DNA of 34,541 bases from an uncultured Oscillospiraceae bacterium (lineage in GTDB: Bacteria > Bacillota > Clostridia > Oscillospirales > Oscillospiraceae): NCBI GenBank assembly GCA_944385485.1, contig CALWXL010000009.1, positions 1-34,541 of the forward strand, written 5' to 3'. Shown here one piece after another: positions 22,641 to 31,396 of this stretch. Within the stretch, counting starts at the first letter, position 1; each line of letters opens with the position of its first letter. The notes under the pieces are model-generated. The model was not told the origin of the DNA and did no database searches. It saw only the letters and a program-made list of their open reading frames with translations. The translations under genes were made by a program, and so were the position numbers.

Positions 22641-23864
22641 GTGCGAAAGAAAGCAAAACGAGATCTGACCATAGAGCAGCAGCTGGCCCGTGGGCCGCTG
22701 GATCTGCCCTATTTGGCCCTGGTGCTGCTGTTGACCGCCATTGGTCTCATTATGCTTCTCTCCGCCTCCTACGCGTCCGCTTACTACAACCTGGACGCCG
22801 TGGACACCGGAGGGAACCCATACTATTACTTTTTAGGACAACTGAAGTTTGCCATCGCCGGCGTGGTCATCATGTACGTGGTGTCTAAATTCGATTATCA
22901 GCGGTGGCGTCTGCTGTCGGTGCCCGCCCTGGCGGGAAGTATTTTTCTGCTCTTGCTGGTCTTTACCCCCCTGGGGCGGTCCAGTAACGGCGCCAGACGC
23001 TGGCTGGACATCGGCTTCTCCTTCCAGCCCTCCGAGCTGGCCAAGGTGGCGGTGGTCCTCTTTTTCGCTGCCAGCCTGTCCAAGCGCAAGGATCAGATCA
23101 AAGCGCCCCCCAAGAAGTGGAACCGCCGCACCCGGCGGGGACGCCTGGGAGAGTTTGCGGAAAACATTGGCCTGCTGGAGCTGATCCCCTATGCCTTGAT
23201 TCTGTTGGTCATTCTCTTCTTGCTCTACAAACAGCCCCACATGTCCGGTATGATCCTGGTGTGTTCAGGAGCGGCGGCGGTGCTGTTTGCCTCGGGCATC
23301 CGGCTGTATTGGTTTGTGGGCGGCGGCAGCCTGGTGGCGGCGGCCCTGGTGTTCCTTATCACCCAGACCGAGTACATGACCGCCCGTATCCAGTCCTGGC
23401 TGGATCCCCTCAGCGACTTGCAGGGAGACGGCTACCAGCTGTGGCAGTCCCAGATCGCCATTGGCTCCGGCGGCCTGCTGGGCCTGGGCTTGGGCAACAG
23501 CCGTCAAAAGTACATGTTCCTGCCCGAGGAGCACAACGACTTTGTGTTCGCCATTGTGTGTGAGGAGCTGGGGCTCATTGGAGCCTGCCTTATCATTGTG
23601 CTCTTTGCTCTGCTCATCATCCGGGGCTACTGGCTGGCCCTCCACGCCCGAGACCGCTTCGGCAGCCTGCTCATTGTGGGCATCAATACCCAGCTGGCCG
23701 CTCAAGTCATCTGTAACATCGGCGTGGTGACGGGGGCTCTGCCCACCACCGGTATCTCTCTGCCCTTCTTCAGCTACGGCGGCACCGCCCTGGTGGTGCA
23801 GTTGGCGGAAGTGGGCTTGATATTGGCGGTATCCAGGCAAATTGTAGCGCCCAAGGTAGAGTAG
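22641..23864 (+). CDS. ftsW: SEDS peptidoglycan glycosyltransferase FtsW
   Basis: A 407-residue polytopic protein of the SEDS family, which polymerises lipid II glycan chains together with a class B PBP. Signature parts are SNGARRWLDIGFSFQPSELAK, the extracellular PEEHNDFVFAIVCEELG containing the catalytic aspartate, and FFSYGGTALV near the end. The cytoplasmic loop KKWNRRTRRGRLGEF is long and basic. Placement between mraY and murG argues for FtsW over RodA or SpoVE, though sequence alone cannot exclude the latter two. It begins with GTG, preceded by GGAAGGAGG. No murD lies between mraY and ftsW, unlike the usual order. Confidence 0.93.
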   Translation: MRKKAKRDLTIEQQLARGPLDLPYLALVLLLTAIGLIMLLSASYASAYYNLDAVDTGGNPYYYFLGQLKFAIAGVVIMYVVSKFDYQRWRLLSVPALAGSIFLLLLVFTPLGRSSNGARRWLDIGFSFQPSELAKVAVVLFFAASLSKRKDQIKAPPKKWNRRTRRGRLGEFAENIGLLELIPYALILLVILFLLYKQPHMSGMILVCSGAAAVLFASGIRLYWFVGGGSLVAAALVFLITQTEYMTARIQSWLDPLSDLQGDGYQLWQSQIAIGSGGLLGLGLGNSRQKYMFLPEEHNDFVFAIVCEELGLIGACLIIVLFALLIIRGYWLALHARDRFGSLLIVGINTQLAAQVICNIGVVTGALPTTGISLPFFSYGGTALVVQLAEVGLILAVSRQIVAPKVE

Positions 23865-23874
23865 GAGGAGAGAG

Positions 23875-24984
23875 ATGAAGGTACTGTTTACCTGCGGGGG
23901 CACGGCAGGGCACGTCAACCCCGCCCTGGCCGTGGCCCAGACCTTTGAAAAATATCATCCGGGATGCCAGATCCTCTTTGTGGGGGCGGAAAAGGGCATG
24001 GAGAAACGCCTGGTGGAGCAGGCGGGGTATCCCATCCGCTGCGTGAAGGTGTCCACCTTCGAGCGTCAGATGAGCTGGAAAATCCTGCGCCACAACTTCA
24101 AAAGCGTATTCAAAGTGCCTGTGGGCCAGTGGCAGGCCTCCCGCATCCTCCGCCAGTTCAAGCCCGACCTGGTGGTGGGTACCGGGGGCTATGCCTCCTT
24201 CCCGGCCGTGCGGGAGGCCACCCGCATGGGCATCCCCACCGCCATCCATGAGTCCAACGCCTTTCCCGGACTCACCACCCGGGTGCTGGCCAAGCGGGTG
24301 GATTTGGTGATGGTGGGCTTCCCCGAGGCGGCGGAGTATTACTCCCACGCCAAACAGGTGGCAGTGACAGGCACCCCGGTGCGGGGGGCCTTTTTCCGCC
24401 TGGACCGGGAACAGGCCCGGCGGGAGCTGAGAATCACCGACGAGAAACCGCTGGTGGTGTCCTTCTGGGGCTCCCAGGGGGCCCGGGACATGAACCTGAA
24501 AACCGAGGACTTTGTGCAGCGCTGGGTGGAGGAGGGCAGACACTTCCACTACATCCACAGCGGCGGGCGGGACTACGAGACCATGTGCCAGCACCTGGCA
24601 GAGCGCGGGGTATCGGTGACCGCCCAGGAAGTGCGGCCCTACATCGACAACATGCCCACGGTGATGGCAGCCGCCGACCTGGTGATCTGCCGGGCGGGTG
24701 CCTCCACCCTGGGAGAGCTCACCGCCATGGGCAAGCCGGCGGTTTTGGTGCCCTCTCCCTACGTGGCCGCCAACCACCAGTTCAAAAATGCCAAGGTATT
24801 GGCAGACCGGGGCGCGGCGGAGCTGGTGGAGGAAAAAGCCTGCTCCGGCCAGAGCCTGTACGACACCGCATTGTCTCTGCTGGCCCACGCCGACAAGCGC
24901 CGGGAGATGAGCCGGGCCATGAAGGAGCTGGCCACCCCTCGGGCGGCAGAGGACATTTACAAGGCCCTGATGGAACTGCTTTAA
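23875..24984 (+). CDS. murG: UDP-GlcNAc:lipid I N-acetylglucosaminyltransferase MurG
   Basis: A 369-residue GT-B enzyme that converts lipid I to lipid II on the inner leaflet. The N-terminal G loop is CGGTAGHVNPALAV and the second is VGTGGYASFPAV. The donor-binding part has SFWGSQGARDMN, VRPYIDNMP, and ICRAGASTLGELTAMGKPAVLVPSPYVAANHQFKNA, where the E of GELTA and the NHQ motif are conserved. The length is normal. It starts 10 bp after ftsW with GGAGGAG. Confidence 0.96.
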   Translation: MKVLFTCGGTAGHVNPALAVAQTFEKYHPGCQILFVGAEKGMEKRLVEQAGYPIRCVKVSTFERQMSWKILRHNFKSVFKVPVGQWQASRILRQFKPDLVVGTGGYASFPAVREATRMGIPTAIHESNAFPGLTTRVLAKRVDLVMVGFPEAAEYYSHAKQVAVTGTPVRGAFFRLDREQARRELRITDEKPLVVSFWGSQGARDMNLKTEDFVQRWVEEGRHFHYIHSGGRDYETMCQHLAERGVSVTAQEVRPYIDNMPTVMAAADLVICRAGASTLGELTAMGKPAVLVPSPYVAANHQFKNAKVLADRGAAELVEEKACSGQSLYDTALSLLAHADKRREMSRAMKELATPRAAEDIYKALMELL

Positions 24985-24991
24985 CCGTTTT

Positions 24992-25030
24992 CCCTTTCCT
25001 TTCATAGAATGTGCCACTGGAAGGAAAGGG
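24992..25030 (+). promoter_or_regulatory. leader hairpin overlapping the murA ribosome-binding site
   Basis: CCCTTTCCTT (24992-25001) is perfectly complementary over 10 bp to AAGGAAAGGG (25021-25030). The right arm runs into the ribosome-binding sequence GGGAGG of murA (25028-25033), so the fold would hide it. It lies in a 56-bp gap. It could moderate murA translation. Confidence 0.5.
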
Positions 25031-25040
25031 AGGCATAGCC

Positions 25041-26294
25041 ATGAGCGTGATATACATACAAGGTGGAGTTCCCCTGGAGGGGGAATGGCAGGTGCAGGGA
25101 GCGAAAAACAGCGTGCTTCCCATCCTGGCCGGGTGTCTGCTCACCCGGGAGGCGGTGGCCATTTCCAACTGCCCTCATCTGTCCGATGTAGAGGCGGCGG
25201 TGGACATTCTCCACCACCTGGGGGCCTGCTGTGTGTGGCAGGGGGACACCCTGGTGGTGGACGCCTCGGGAGCCTGCCACACCTCCATTGACGAGGGGCG
25301 GATGCGGGCCATGCGGTCCTCCATCATGTTCTTGGGGCCGCTGGTAGCCCGGATGGGGGAGGCCACCCTCACCTATCCGGGGGGCTGCGAGTTGGGCCCC
25401 CGGCCCATCGACCTGCATCTCACTGCCCTGCAAGCCATGGGCTGTGAGGTGAATGAGGCGGACGGCCTCATTACCTGCACCGGCCGACCCCAGGGCGGGG
25501 TGGTGTCCCTGCGGTTTCCCAGCGTGGGAGCCACGGAAAACGCCATGTTGTGCGCCGTGGGTGCCAAGGGAGATACCACCATCGTCAACGCCGCCCGGGA
25601 GCCGGAGATCGTGCAGCTCCAGGAGTTTCTCAACGCCCTGGGGGGCAAAGTCTGGGGCGCCGGAGGAAGCGTCATCACCATCCAGGGGGGGCAGACCCTC
25701 CACGGGGGCCACATCACCATTCTGGGGGACCGGATCGTGGCCGCCACCCTCCTCTCCGGCGTGGCTGCGGCGGGGGGCGAGGTACAAGTGCGGGGCGTGG
25801 ACTGGCGGCACCTGTCCACCGTGCTCCAGCTACTGGAGCAGGCGGGGTGCCGGGTGCGCAGCGGCACCGACTCCATCTGGTTTCGGCGCAGACCGGATGT
25901 CCCTCTTCGGGCGGTGGCCCCCATTTCCACCGCCCCCTATCCCGGGTTTCCCACCGACGCCCAGGCGCCGGTGATGGCGGCCTTTGCCACCGCCCGGGGA
26001 ACGACCATTTTTCAAGAGACCATGTTTTCCCACCGCTTCGGCCATGTGCCGGGGCTCAAGGCCATGGGGGCGGATATCTCCCTCCACGGCGGCGGGGCGT
26101 GGGTGCGAGGGGTGCCGCAGCTCCACGGGGCTGCGGTGACTGCCACAGATTTGCGTGGCGGCGGTGCCCTGGCGGTGGCAGCTCTGGGTGCCCAGGGAGA
26201 GACCACCCTGGACGGACTGGAGCACATAGACCGGGGCTATGAGGGGTTGGAGAAGATGTTCCGGCACCTGGGCGCCCGGGCAGAACGGAGATAA
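25041..26294 (+). CDS. murA: UDP-N-acetylglucosamine 1-carboxyvinyltransferase MurA
   Basis: A 417-residue enzyme that transfers enolpyruvate from PEP to UDP-GlcNAc, the first committed step of peptidoglycan synthesis and the fosfomycin target. QGAKNSVLPIL contains the catalytic K22. YPGGCELGPRPIDLHL contains C116, the residue alkylated by fosfomycin, so it is not a naturally resistant Asp variant. YPGFPTDAQAPVMA and the late TDLRGGGALAVAAL are also typical. The open frame extends to 25011, but ATG 25041 has GGGAGG 7 bases ahead and gives the family N-terminus. Clostridia often have two MurA paralogues; only one is in this window. Confidence 0.95.
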   Translation: MSVIYIQGGVPLEGEWQVQGAKNSVLPILAGCLLTREAVAISNCPHLSDVEAAVDILHHLGACCVWQGDTLVVDASGACHTSIDEGRMRAMRSSIMFLGPLVARMGEATLTYPGGCELGPRPIDLHLTALQAMGCEVNEADGLITCTGRPQGGVVSLRFPSVGATENAMLCAVGAKGDTTIVNAAREPEIVQLQEFLNALGGKVWGAGGSVITIQGGQTLHGGHITILGDRIVAATLLSGVAAAGGEVQVRGVDWRHLSTVLQLLEQAGCRVRSGTDSIWFRRRPDVPLRAVAPISTAPYPGFPTDAQAPVMAAFATARGTTIFQETMFSHRFGHVPGLKAMGADISLHGGGAWVRGVPQLHGAAVTATDLRGGGALAVAALGAQGETTLDGLEHIDRGYEGLEKMFRHLGARAERR

Positions 26295-26316
26295 CTTTAC
26301 CAAAGAGGTGATTGGC

Positions 26317-27228
26317 ATGGCACGTGAGCGGAAACATCCGCCCCGGAAGAGACGGCGGGGACGGTTTCGATGGATCTATCAACTGATTTCCCTGGTGGCG
26401 GTGGCGGCGGCCATGGTCACGGCCTGTGTCATATTTTTTCGCGTCAACCAAGTGGACGTAGAGGGCAATGCCCACTACGACGCCCAGACCATTGTGAATG
26501 CCTCCGGCATCGAACTGGGAGACAATTTGGTGGCCATGTGGGGCCCCAGCATCAACGACCAGATCTGTGAGCAGCTGCCCTATGTACAGCGGGTGGTGCT
26601 TCACCGCACCCTCCCCGACCGGGTGACGCTGCAAGTGGTGGAGCGCACGGTGGCCGCCACGGTGGCAGACGAGAATGGCGGCCTGTGGCTGCTCTCCGCC
26701 GACGGCTACCTGCTGGAGACCACCCAGGCCGTCCAGGGTCTGGAGATTACGGGCATCCAGGCGGTGAACCCCCAGGCAGGGCAACCCCTGGAGGTGGCCG
26801 AGGACAGCCAGTCCAAGGCTCAGGCCATCCCCAAGCTCATGTCTGCCCTGGAGCAGGCGGGGAAGCTGGCCCAGTGTACCCAGATTGACGGCTCGGCGGC
26901 CTCCTCGCTGCGGGTCAGCTATGACATTCATCAGCTGAAGTTCCCCCTCCACGGGGACTATGAGCGAATGCTCACCCTCTTCCAGGCGGCCCTGGACAGC
27001 GATAAGATCCCCCAGGGCGAGCCGAAAGTCTTTGACTTTACGGTGGTGGACAACGAGGTGTATGTGCAAAACCCCAAGACGGAAACCTCCGCCCAGCCCA
27101 GCACCAGCCCCGACCCTCAGGCCAGCGCAGACCCCCAGGCCAGTACCGAGCCTCAGGCCAGTGCAGAGCCCAGCGCCAGCCAGGAGCCGACGGCCAGTGC
27201 CCAGCCCAGCGCCACCCCAGAACCCTGA
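26317..27228 (+). CDS. divIB: cell division protein DivIB/FtsQ
   Basis: A 303-residue bitopic protein: a strongly basic cytoplasmic tail (KHPPRKRRRGRFRW), a membrane helix (residues 23-45), then a POTRA domain beginning FFRVNQVDVEGNAHYDAQTIVNASGI, and a beta domain (VLHRTLPDRVTLQVVERTVAATV). The last 45 residues are low complexity, rich in P, Q, A, S and T, with a PQAS-type motif repeated. Such a disordered tail is found in some DivIB proteins but varies widely. DivIB recruits and regulates the septal synthases with FtsL and DivIC. The start is ATG 26317 with AAAGAGG ahead; the open frame begins earlier at 26239. Confidence 0.92.
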   Translation: MARERKHPPRKRRRGRFRWIYQLISLVAVAAAMVTACVIFFRVNQVDVEGNAHYDAQTIVNASGIELGDNLVAMWGPSINDQICEQLPYVQRVVLHRTLPDRVTLQVVERTVAATVADENGGLWLLSADGYLLETTQAVQGLEITGIQAVNPQAGQPLEVAEDSQSKAQAIPKLMSALEQAGKLAQCTQIDGSAASSLRVSYDIHQLKFPLHGDYERMLTLFQAALDSDKIPQGEPKVFDFTVVDNEVYVQNPKTETSAQPSTSPDPQASADPQASTEPQASAEPSASQEPTASAQPSATPEP

Positions 27229-27231
27229 ATG

Positions 27232-27270
27232 AAAAGCTCCGCTCCCCGAGAGGGAAGCGGAGCTTTTTTT
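27232..27270 (+). terminator. intrinsic terminator after divIB
   Basis: AAAAGCTCCGCT pairs with AGCGGAGCTTTT around CCCCGAGAGGGA, followed by seven T. It separates the long dcw operon from ftsZ. Confidence 0.93.
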
Positions 27271-27343
27271 CTTGCTTGCATCCTTTTGCTGGAATCTCCA
27301 AAAGCCATCGACAAATTTTTGCAAAATAAATCCCATTTCACTA

Positions 27344-27372
27344 TTGACCCCGTGGGGAAAAGAAGCTAAAAT
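27344..27372 (+). promoter_or_regulatory. sigma-A promoter of ftsZ
   Basis: TTGACC (27344-27349), a 17-bp spacer, and TAAAAT (27367-27372), in an AT-rich stretch 73 bp before the ftsZ start. It makes ftsZ independent of the upstream operon. Confidence 0.85.
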
Positions 27373-27444
27373 ATTATGTGATTTGTAGTCTGGATTATTG
27401 CAGGCATGGACACAAACTGTTTTAGATATAGGAGGGTCATATTT

Positions 27445-28512
27445 ATGGCTTTTGTCATGGATTCTACGGTGAAAAGCGGAGACACCCTGAAGGTAATCGG
27501 TGTCGGCGGCGGTGGCTGCAATGTGGTCAACCGCATGGTGCATGTGGGTATGCAGGGTGTGGAGTTCATCGCGGTGAACACCGACCGTCAGTGCCTGGCT
27601 TCTTCCGAGGCCAGCCAGAAGCTGCCCATCGGTGAGAAGCTCACCGGCGGCAAGGGTGCCGGCGCCAACCCCGATGTGGGTCGTGAGTCTGCCAAGGAGA
27701 GCAAGGATCAGATTTCTGCCCTGCTGGACAACACCGACATGGTGTTCGTCACCGCTGGTATGGGCGGCGGCACCGGCACCGGCGCTGCTCCCGTGGTGGC
27801 TGAGATCGCCAAGTCCCGTGGCATCCTTACCGTGGGCGTGGTCACCAAGCCCTTCAGCTTTGAGGGCCGTCGCCGCATGGATCAGGCTATGCGTGGCATT
27901 GAGGAGCTGCAGTCCAAGGTGGACTCCCTGGTCATCATTCCCAACGACCGTCTGCAGTATGCCACCGATGAGAAGATCACCTTTGCCAACGCCTTCGCCA
28001 TCGCCGACGATGTGCTGCGTCAGGCTGTGCAGTCCATCTCCGATCTGATCACCACCACCGGCCTCATTAACCTGGACTTTGCCGACGTGACTGCCGTCAT
28101 GAAGGACGCCGGTCTGGCTCACATGGGCGTGGGCCGTGCCGCTGGCAAGAACCGCGCCGAGGAGGCCACCCGTCTGGCCATCAACAGCCCCCTGCTGGAG
28201 ACCTCCATCCAGGGCGCCAAGGGCATCATCGTCAACATCACCGGTCCCATGGATATCGGTCTGGACGAGGTGGAAGTGGCCGCCGAGATGGTCAAGGAAG
28301 TGGCCGATCCCGATGCTCTGTTCATGATGGGCGCTGCCTTTGATGACACCCTCCAGGACGAGATCCGGGTCACCGTCATCGCCACCGGCTTCGGCGGCGT
28401 GAGCAACCCCACTCCTGGCAAGGCCACCGAGGGCGAGACCACTGAGCCTGCCAAGAAGGCTGAGGACGATCCCTTCGAGGACATCTTCAAGATCTTCAAC
28501 AACAATAAGTAA
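27445..28512 (+). CDS. ftsZ: cell division protein FtsZ
   Basis: A 355-residue tubulin homologue forming the cytokinetic ring. GTP binding is shown by [15 protein letters not shown] and the tubulin signature [10 protein letters not shown] (from residue 107). The T7 synergy loop [11 protein letters not shown] is intact, so GTPase activity is expected. The C-terminus has a short disordered linker of about 20 residues ([18 protein letters not shown]) and a terminal peptide [11 protein letters not shown] that binds partner proteins; the linker is shorter than in many Firmicutes. GGAGG lies 9 bases before ATG 27445; ATG 27457 is an alternative. Codons are strongly biased, as expected for high expression. 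Confidence 0.97.
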   Translation: MAFVMDSTVKSGDTLKVIGVGGGGCNVVNRMVHVGMQGVEFIAVNTDRQCLASSEASQKLPIGEKLTGGKGAGANPDVGRESAKESKDQISALLDNTDMVFVTAGMGGGTGTGAAPVVAEIAKSRGILTVGVVTKPFSFEGRRRMDQAMRGIEELQSKVDSLVIIPNDRLQYATDEKITFANAFAIADDVLRQAVQSISDLITTTGLINLDFADVTAVMKDAGLAHMGVGRAAGKNRAEEATRLAINSPLLETSIQGAKGIIVNITGPMDIGLDEVEVAAEMVKEVADPDALFMMGAAFDDTLQDEIRVTVIATGFGGVSNPTPGKATEGETTEPAKKAEDDPFEDIFKIFNNNK

Positions 28513-28520
28513 GAGTTTTT

Positions 28521-28549
28521 ATCGTGCCGCTGCTTTGCAGCGGCACGAT
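28521..28549 (+). terminator. hairpin after ftsZ
   Basis: ATCGTGCCGCTGC-TTT-GCAGCGGCACGAT is a perfect 13-bp stem 9 bp after the stop. It is followed by CTCTATT, not a T run, so termination may be partial, with some readthrough into gluQ. Confidence 0.6.
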
Positions 28550-28569
28550 CTCTATTGGAGGGATGGACC

Positions 28570-29496
28570 ATGACGGTGCGGGGACGCTTTGCCCCCAGCC
28601 CCAGCGGACGGATGCACCTGGGCAATTTGATGGCTGCGCTGTTGGCCTGGCTGGACGTGCGCAGCCAGGGGGGGACCATGGTGCTGCGCATCGAGGATCT
28701 GGACCCCCAGCGGTGCTCTCTGGACAAGGCCAGACAGCTGGTGGAGGACCTGGAGTGGTTGGGCCTGGACTGGGACGAGGGCGGGCTGGAACCGGACTAT
28801 TGCCAGTCCAACCGTTCCCGCCACTTTGAGGCGGCGTTCCACCGCTTGGAAGAGCTGGGGCTCATCTACCCCTGCTACTGCACCCGGGCAGAGCGTCTGG
28901 CCGCCTCCGCGCCCCACGCCTCTGACGGGGCGGTGGTGTACACAGGCCGCTGCGCCCACCTGACCCAGGCACAGCGCCAGGAGCTGGAGGCACAGGGCAG
29001 ACACCCGGCCTATCGGGTGCGGGTACCCCAGGAGGAACTCACCGTTCAGGATGGCCACATGGGCCCCTATACCCAGCGGCTGGACACCGACTGTGGAGAC
29101 TTCATCGTCCGCCGCTCCGACGGAGTGTGGGCCTACCAGCTGGCGGTGGTGGTGGATGACGCCATGATGGGGGTCAATCACGTGGTGCGGGGGTGTGATC
29201 TGCTCTCCTCATCGCCCGCCCAGGCGTGGCTGCACCGAACTCTGGGGTATGAGCCGCCTCAGTTCTACCATCTGCCCCTGTTGGTGGATGCCCAGGGTCG
29301 GCGGCTGTCCAAGCGGGATCGGGACCTGGACATGGGGGTCCTGCGGGCTAAGTACACCCCCCAGGAGCTGGTGGGCTGGCTGGGGTGGCTGGCAGGGGTG
29401 CAGAAGGAGCCGAAAAGTGCCACACCGCACCAGCTGATTTCCAGCTTCCAATGGTCAAAAGTGCCGAAAAACCCCATCCTCGTCGGTTCAACTTGA
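28570..29496 (+). CDS. gluQ: glutamyl-queuosine tRNA(Asp) synthetase
   Basis: A 308-residue stand-alone paralogue of the glutamyl-tRNA synthetase catalytic core (YadB family), which attaches glutamate to queuosine in tRNA-Asp. The ATP motif is RFAPSPSGRMHLGN (HIGH variant HLGN) and the second is LSKRD in place of KMSKS. The zinc site is CYC and YTGRC. It lacks the anticodon-binding domain of full GltX, and its length fits. ATG 28570 has GGAGGG 7 bases ahead; the frame opens at TTG 28555. The final 30 residues, after WLGWLAGVQ, are not typical of the family and overlap the guaB promoter. Confidence 0.88.
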   Translation: MTVRGRFAPSPSGRMHLGNLMAALLAWLDVRSQGGTMVLRIEDLDPQRCSLDKARQLVEDLEWLGLDWDEGGLEPDYCQSNRSRHFEAAFHRLEELGLIYPCYCTRAERLAASAPHASDGAVVYTGRCAHLTQAQRQELEAQGRHPAYRVRVPQEELTVQDGHMGPYTQRLDTDCGDFIVRRSDGVWAYQLAVVVDDAMMGVNHVVRGCDLLSSSPAQAWLHRTLGYEPPQFYHLPLLVDAQGRRLSKRDRDLDMGVLRAKYTPQELVGWLGWLAGVQKEPKSATPHQLISSFQWSKVPKNPILVGST

Positions 29497-29521
29497 CACG
29501 GTTTTTCCCAGAGCGTAAAAT
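29493..29521 (+). promoter_or_regulatory. strong sigma-A promoter of guaB
   Basis: Consensus TTGACA (29493-29498), a 17-bp spacer, and TAAAAT (29516-29521). The -35 box contains the stop codon of gluQ (TGA 29494-29496). I see no purine riboswitch or PurR-like box in the short leader. Confidence 0.9.
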
Positions 29522-29536
29522 GAAATATAAATATAA

Positions 29537-31030
<1,494 letters not shown>

Positions 31031-31038
31031 AACATCTC

Positions 31039-31078
31039 ATCTGCCACAGAGGGAAACCTCTGTGGCAGATTCTTTTTT
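31039..31078 (+). terminator. intrinsic terminator after guaB, first copy
   Basis: ATCTGCCACAGAGG-GAAA-CCTCTGTGGCAGAT, a perfect 14-bp stem with a GNRA loop, followed by TCTTTTTT. Its core of 27 bases recurs exactly at 31317-31343. Confidence 0.93.
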
Positions 31079-31101
31079 GAGACTCCGTGTGACCGGGATA
31101 G

Positions 31102-31309
31102 AAGCCCTCGGCAGAGTTTTCCCGCCTGCAGGCGGGAAAATAAATTGAAATGACGTTTTTTCCGAGGACACGCGCATCGGAAAAAACACTTCTCAGCCCG
31201 CAAGTGTGGAATCGGGGCGTCCTTTGACCCGATTATGCATGCAGCGGGCTGTATCTCCTCGAAAAAATGCTTGCATTTTTGAGAAGCGTGTCGAAAACCT
31301 TCGACACGC
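31102..31309 (+). ncRNA. structured repeat element, copy 2 (candidate mobile structured RNA)
   Basis: 208 bp homologous to 16146-16351 with the same helices: TTTTCCCGCC/GGCGGGAAAA (31117-31140); TTTTTTCCGA/TCGGAAAAAA (31156-31186); CAGCCCGC (31194-31201) with GCGGGCTG (31244-31251), enclosing AATCGGG/CCCGATT (31210-31234); AAAAATGC/GCATTTTT (31263-31280), again with a two-base bulge before CTC/GAG; GCGTGTCGAA/TTCGACACGC (31286-31309). Against copy 1, paired positions change together. It is followed 6 bp later by a terminator with a six-T run, so a discrete RNA of about 240 nt could end there. No convincing dedicated promoter is visible; readthrough from guaB is possible. Confidence 0.7.
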
Positions 31310-31314
31310 TAGAT

Positions 31315-31348
31315 GTCACAGAGGGAAACCTCTGTGGCAGATTTTTTA
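31315..31348 (+). terminator. second copy of the guaB terminator, downstream of the structured element
   Basis: GTCACAGAGG-GAAA-CCTCTGTGGC followed by AGATTTTTT. Twenty-seven bases are identical to the first copy (31045-31071). It remains a fully functional-looking terminator. Confidence 0.85.
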
Positions 31349-31350
31349 TG

Positions 31351-31379
31351 TTGCGTTTCGGGGGGAAAAACCCTATAAT
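31351..31379 (+). promoter_or_regulatory. promoter of the GH25 gene
   Basis: TTGCGT (31351-31356), a 17-bp spacer, and a consensus TATAAT (31374-31379). It begins 2 bp after the second guaB terminator, so the insertion kept the downstream promoter intact. Confidence 0.8.
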
Positions 31380-31396
31380 GTGGGGAAAAGGAGGGA

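Noticed and set aside
28521-28549. A third insertion of the structured element after ftsZ
   Set aside because: The perfect hairpin stands alone; none of the element's conserved linkers is nearby.
31102-31348. Riboswitch or T-box controlling the GH25 gene
   Set aside because: The GH25 promoter lies downstream of the terminator, so the element is not in its leader; the same element also occurs before mraZ, where the promoter is again downstream.
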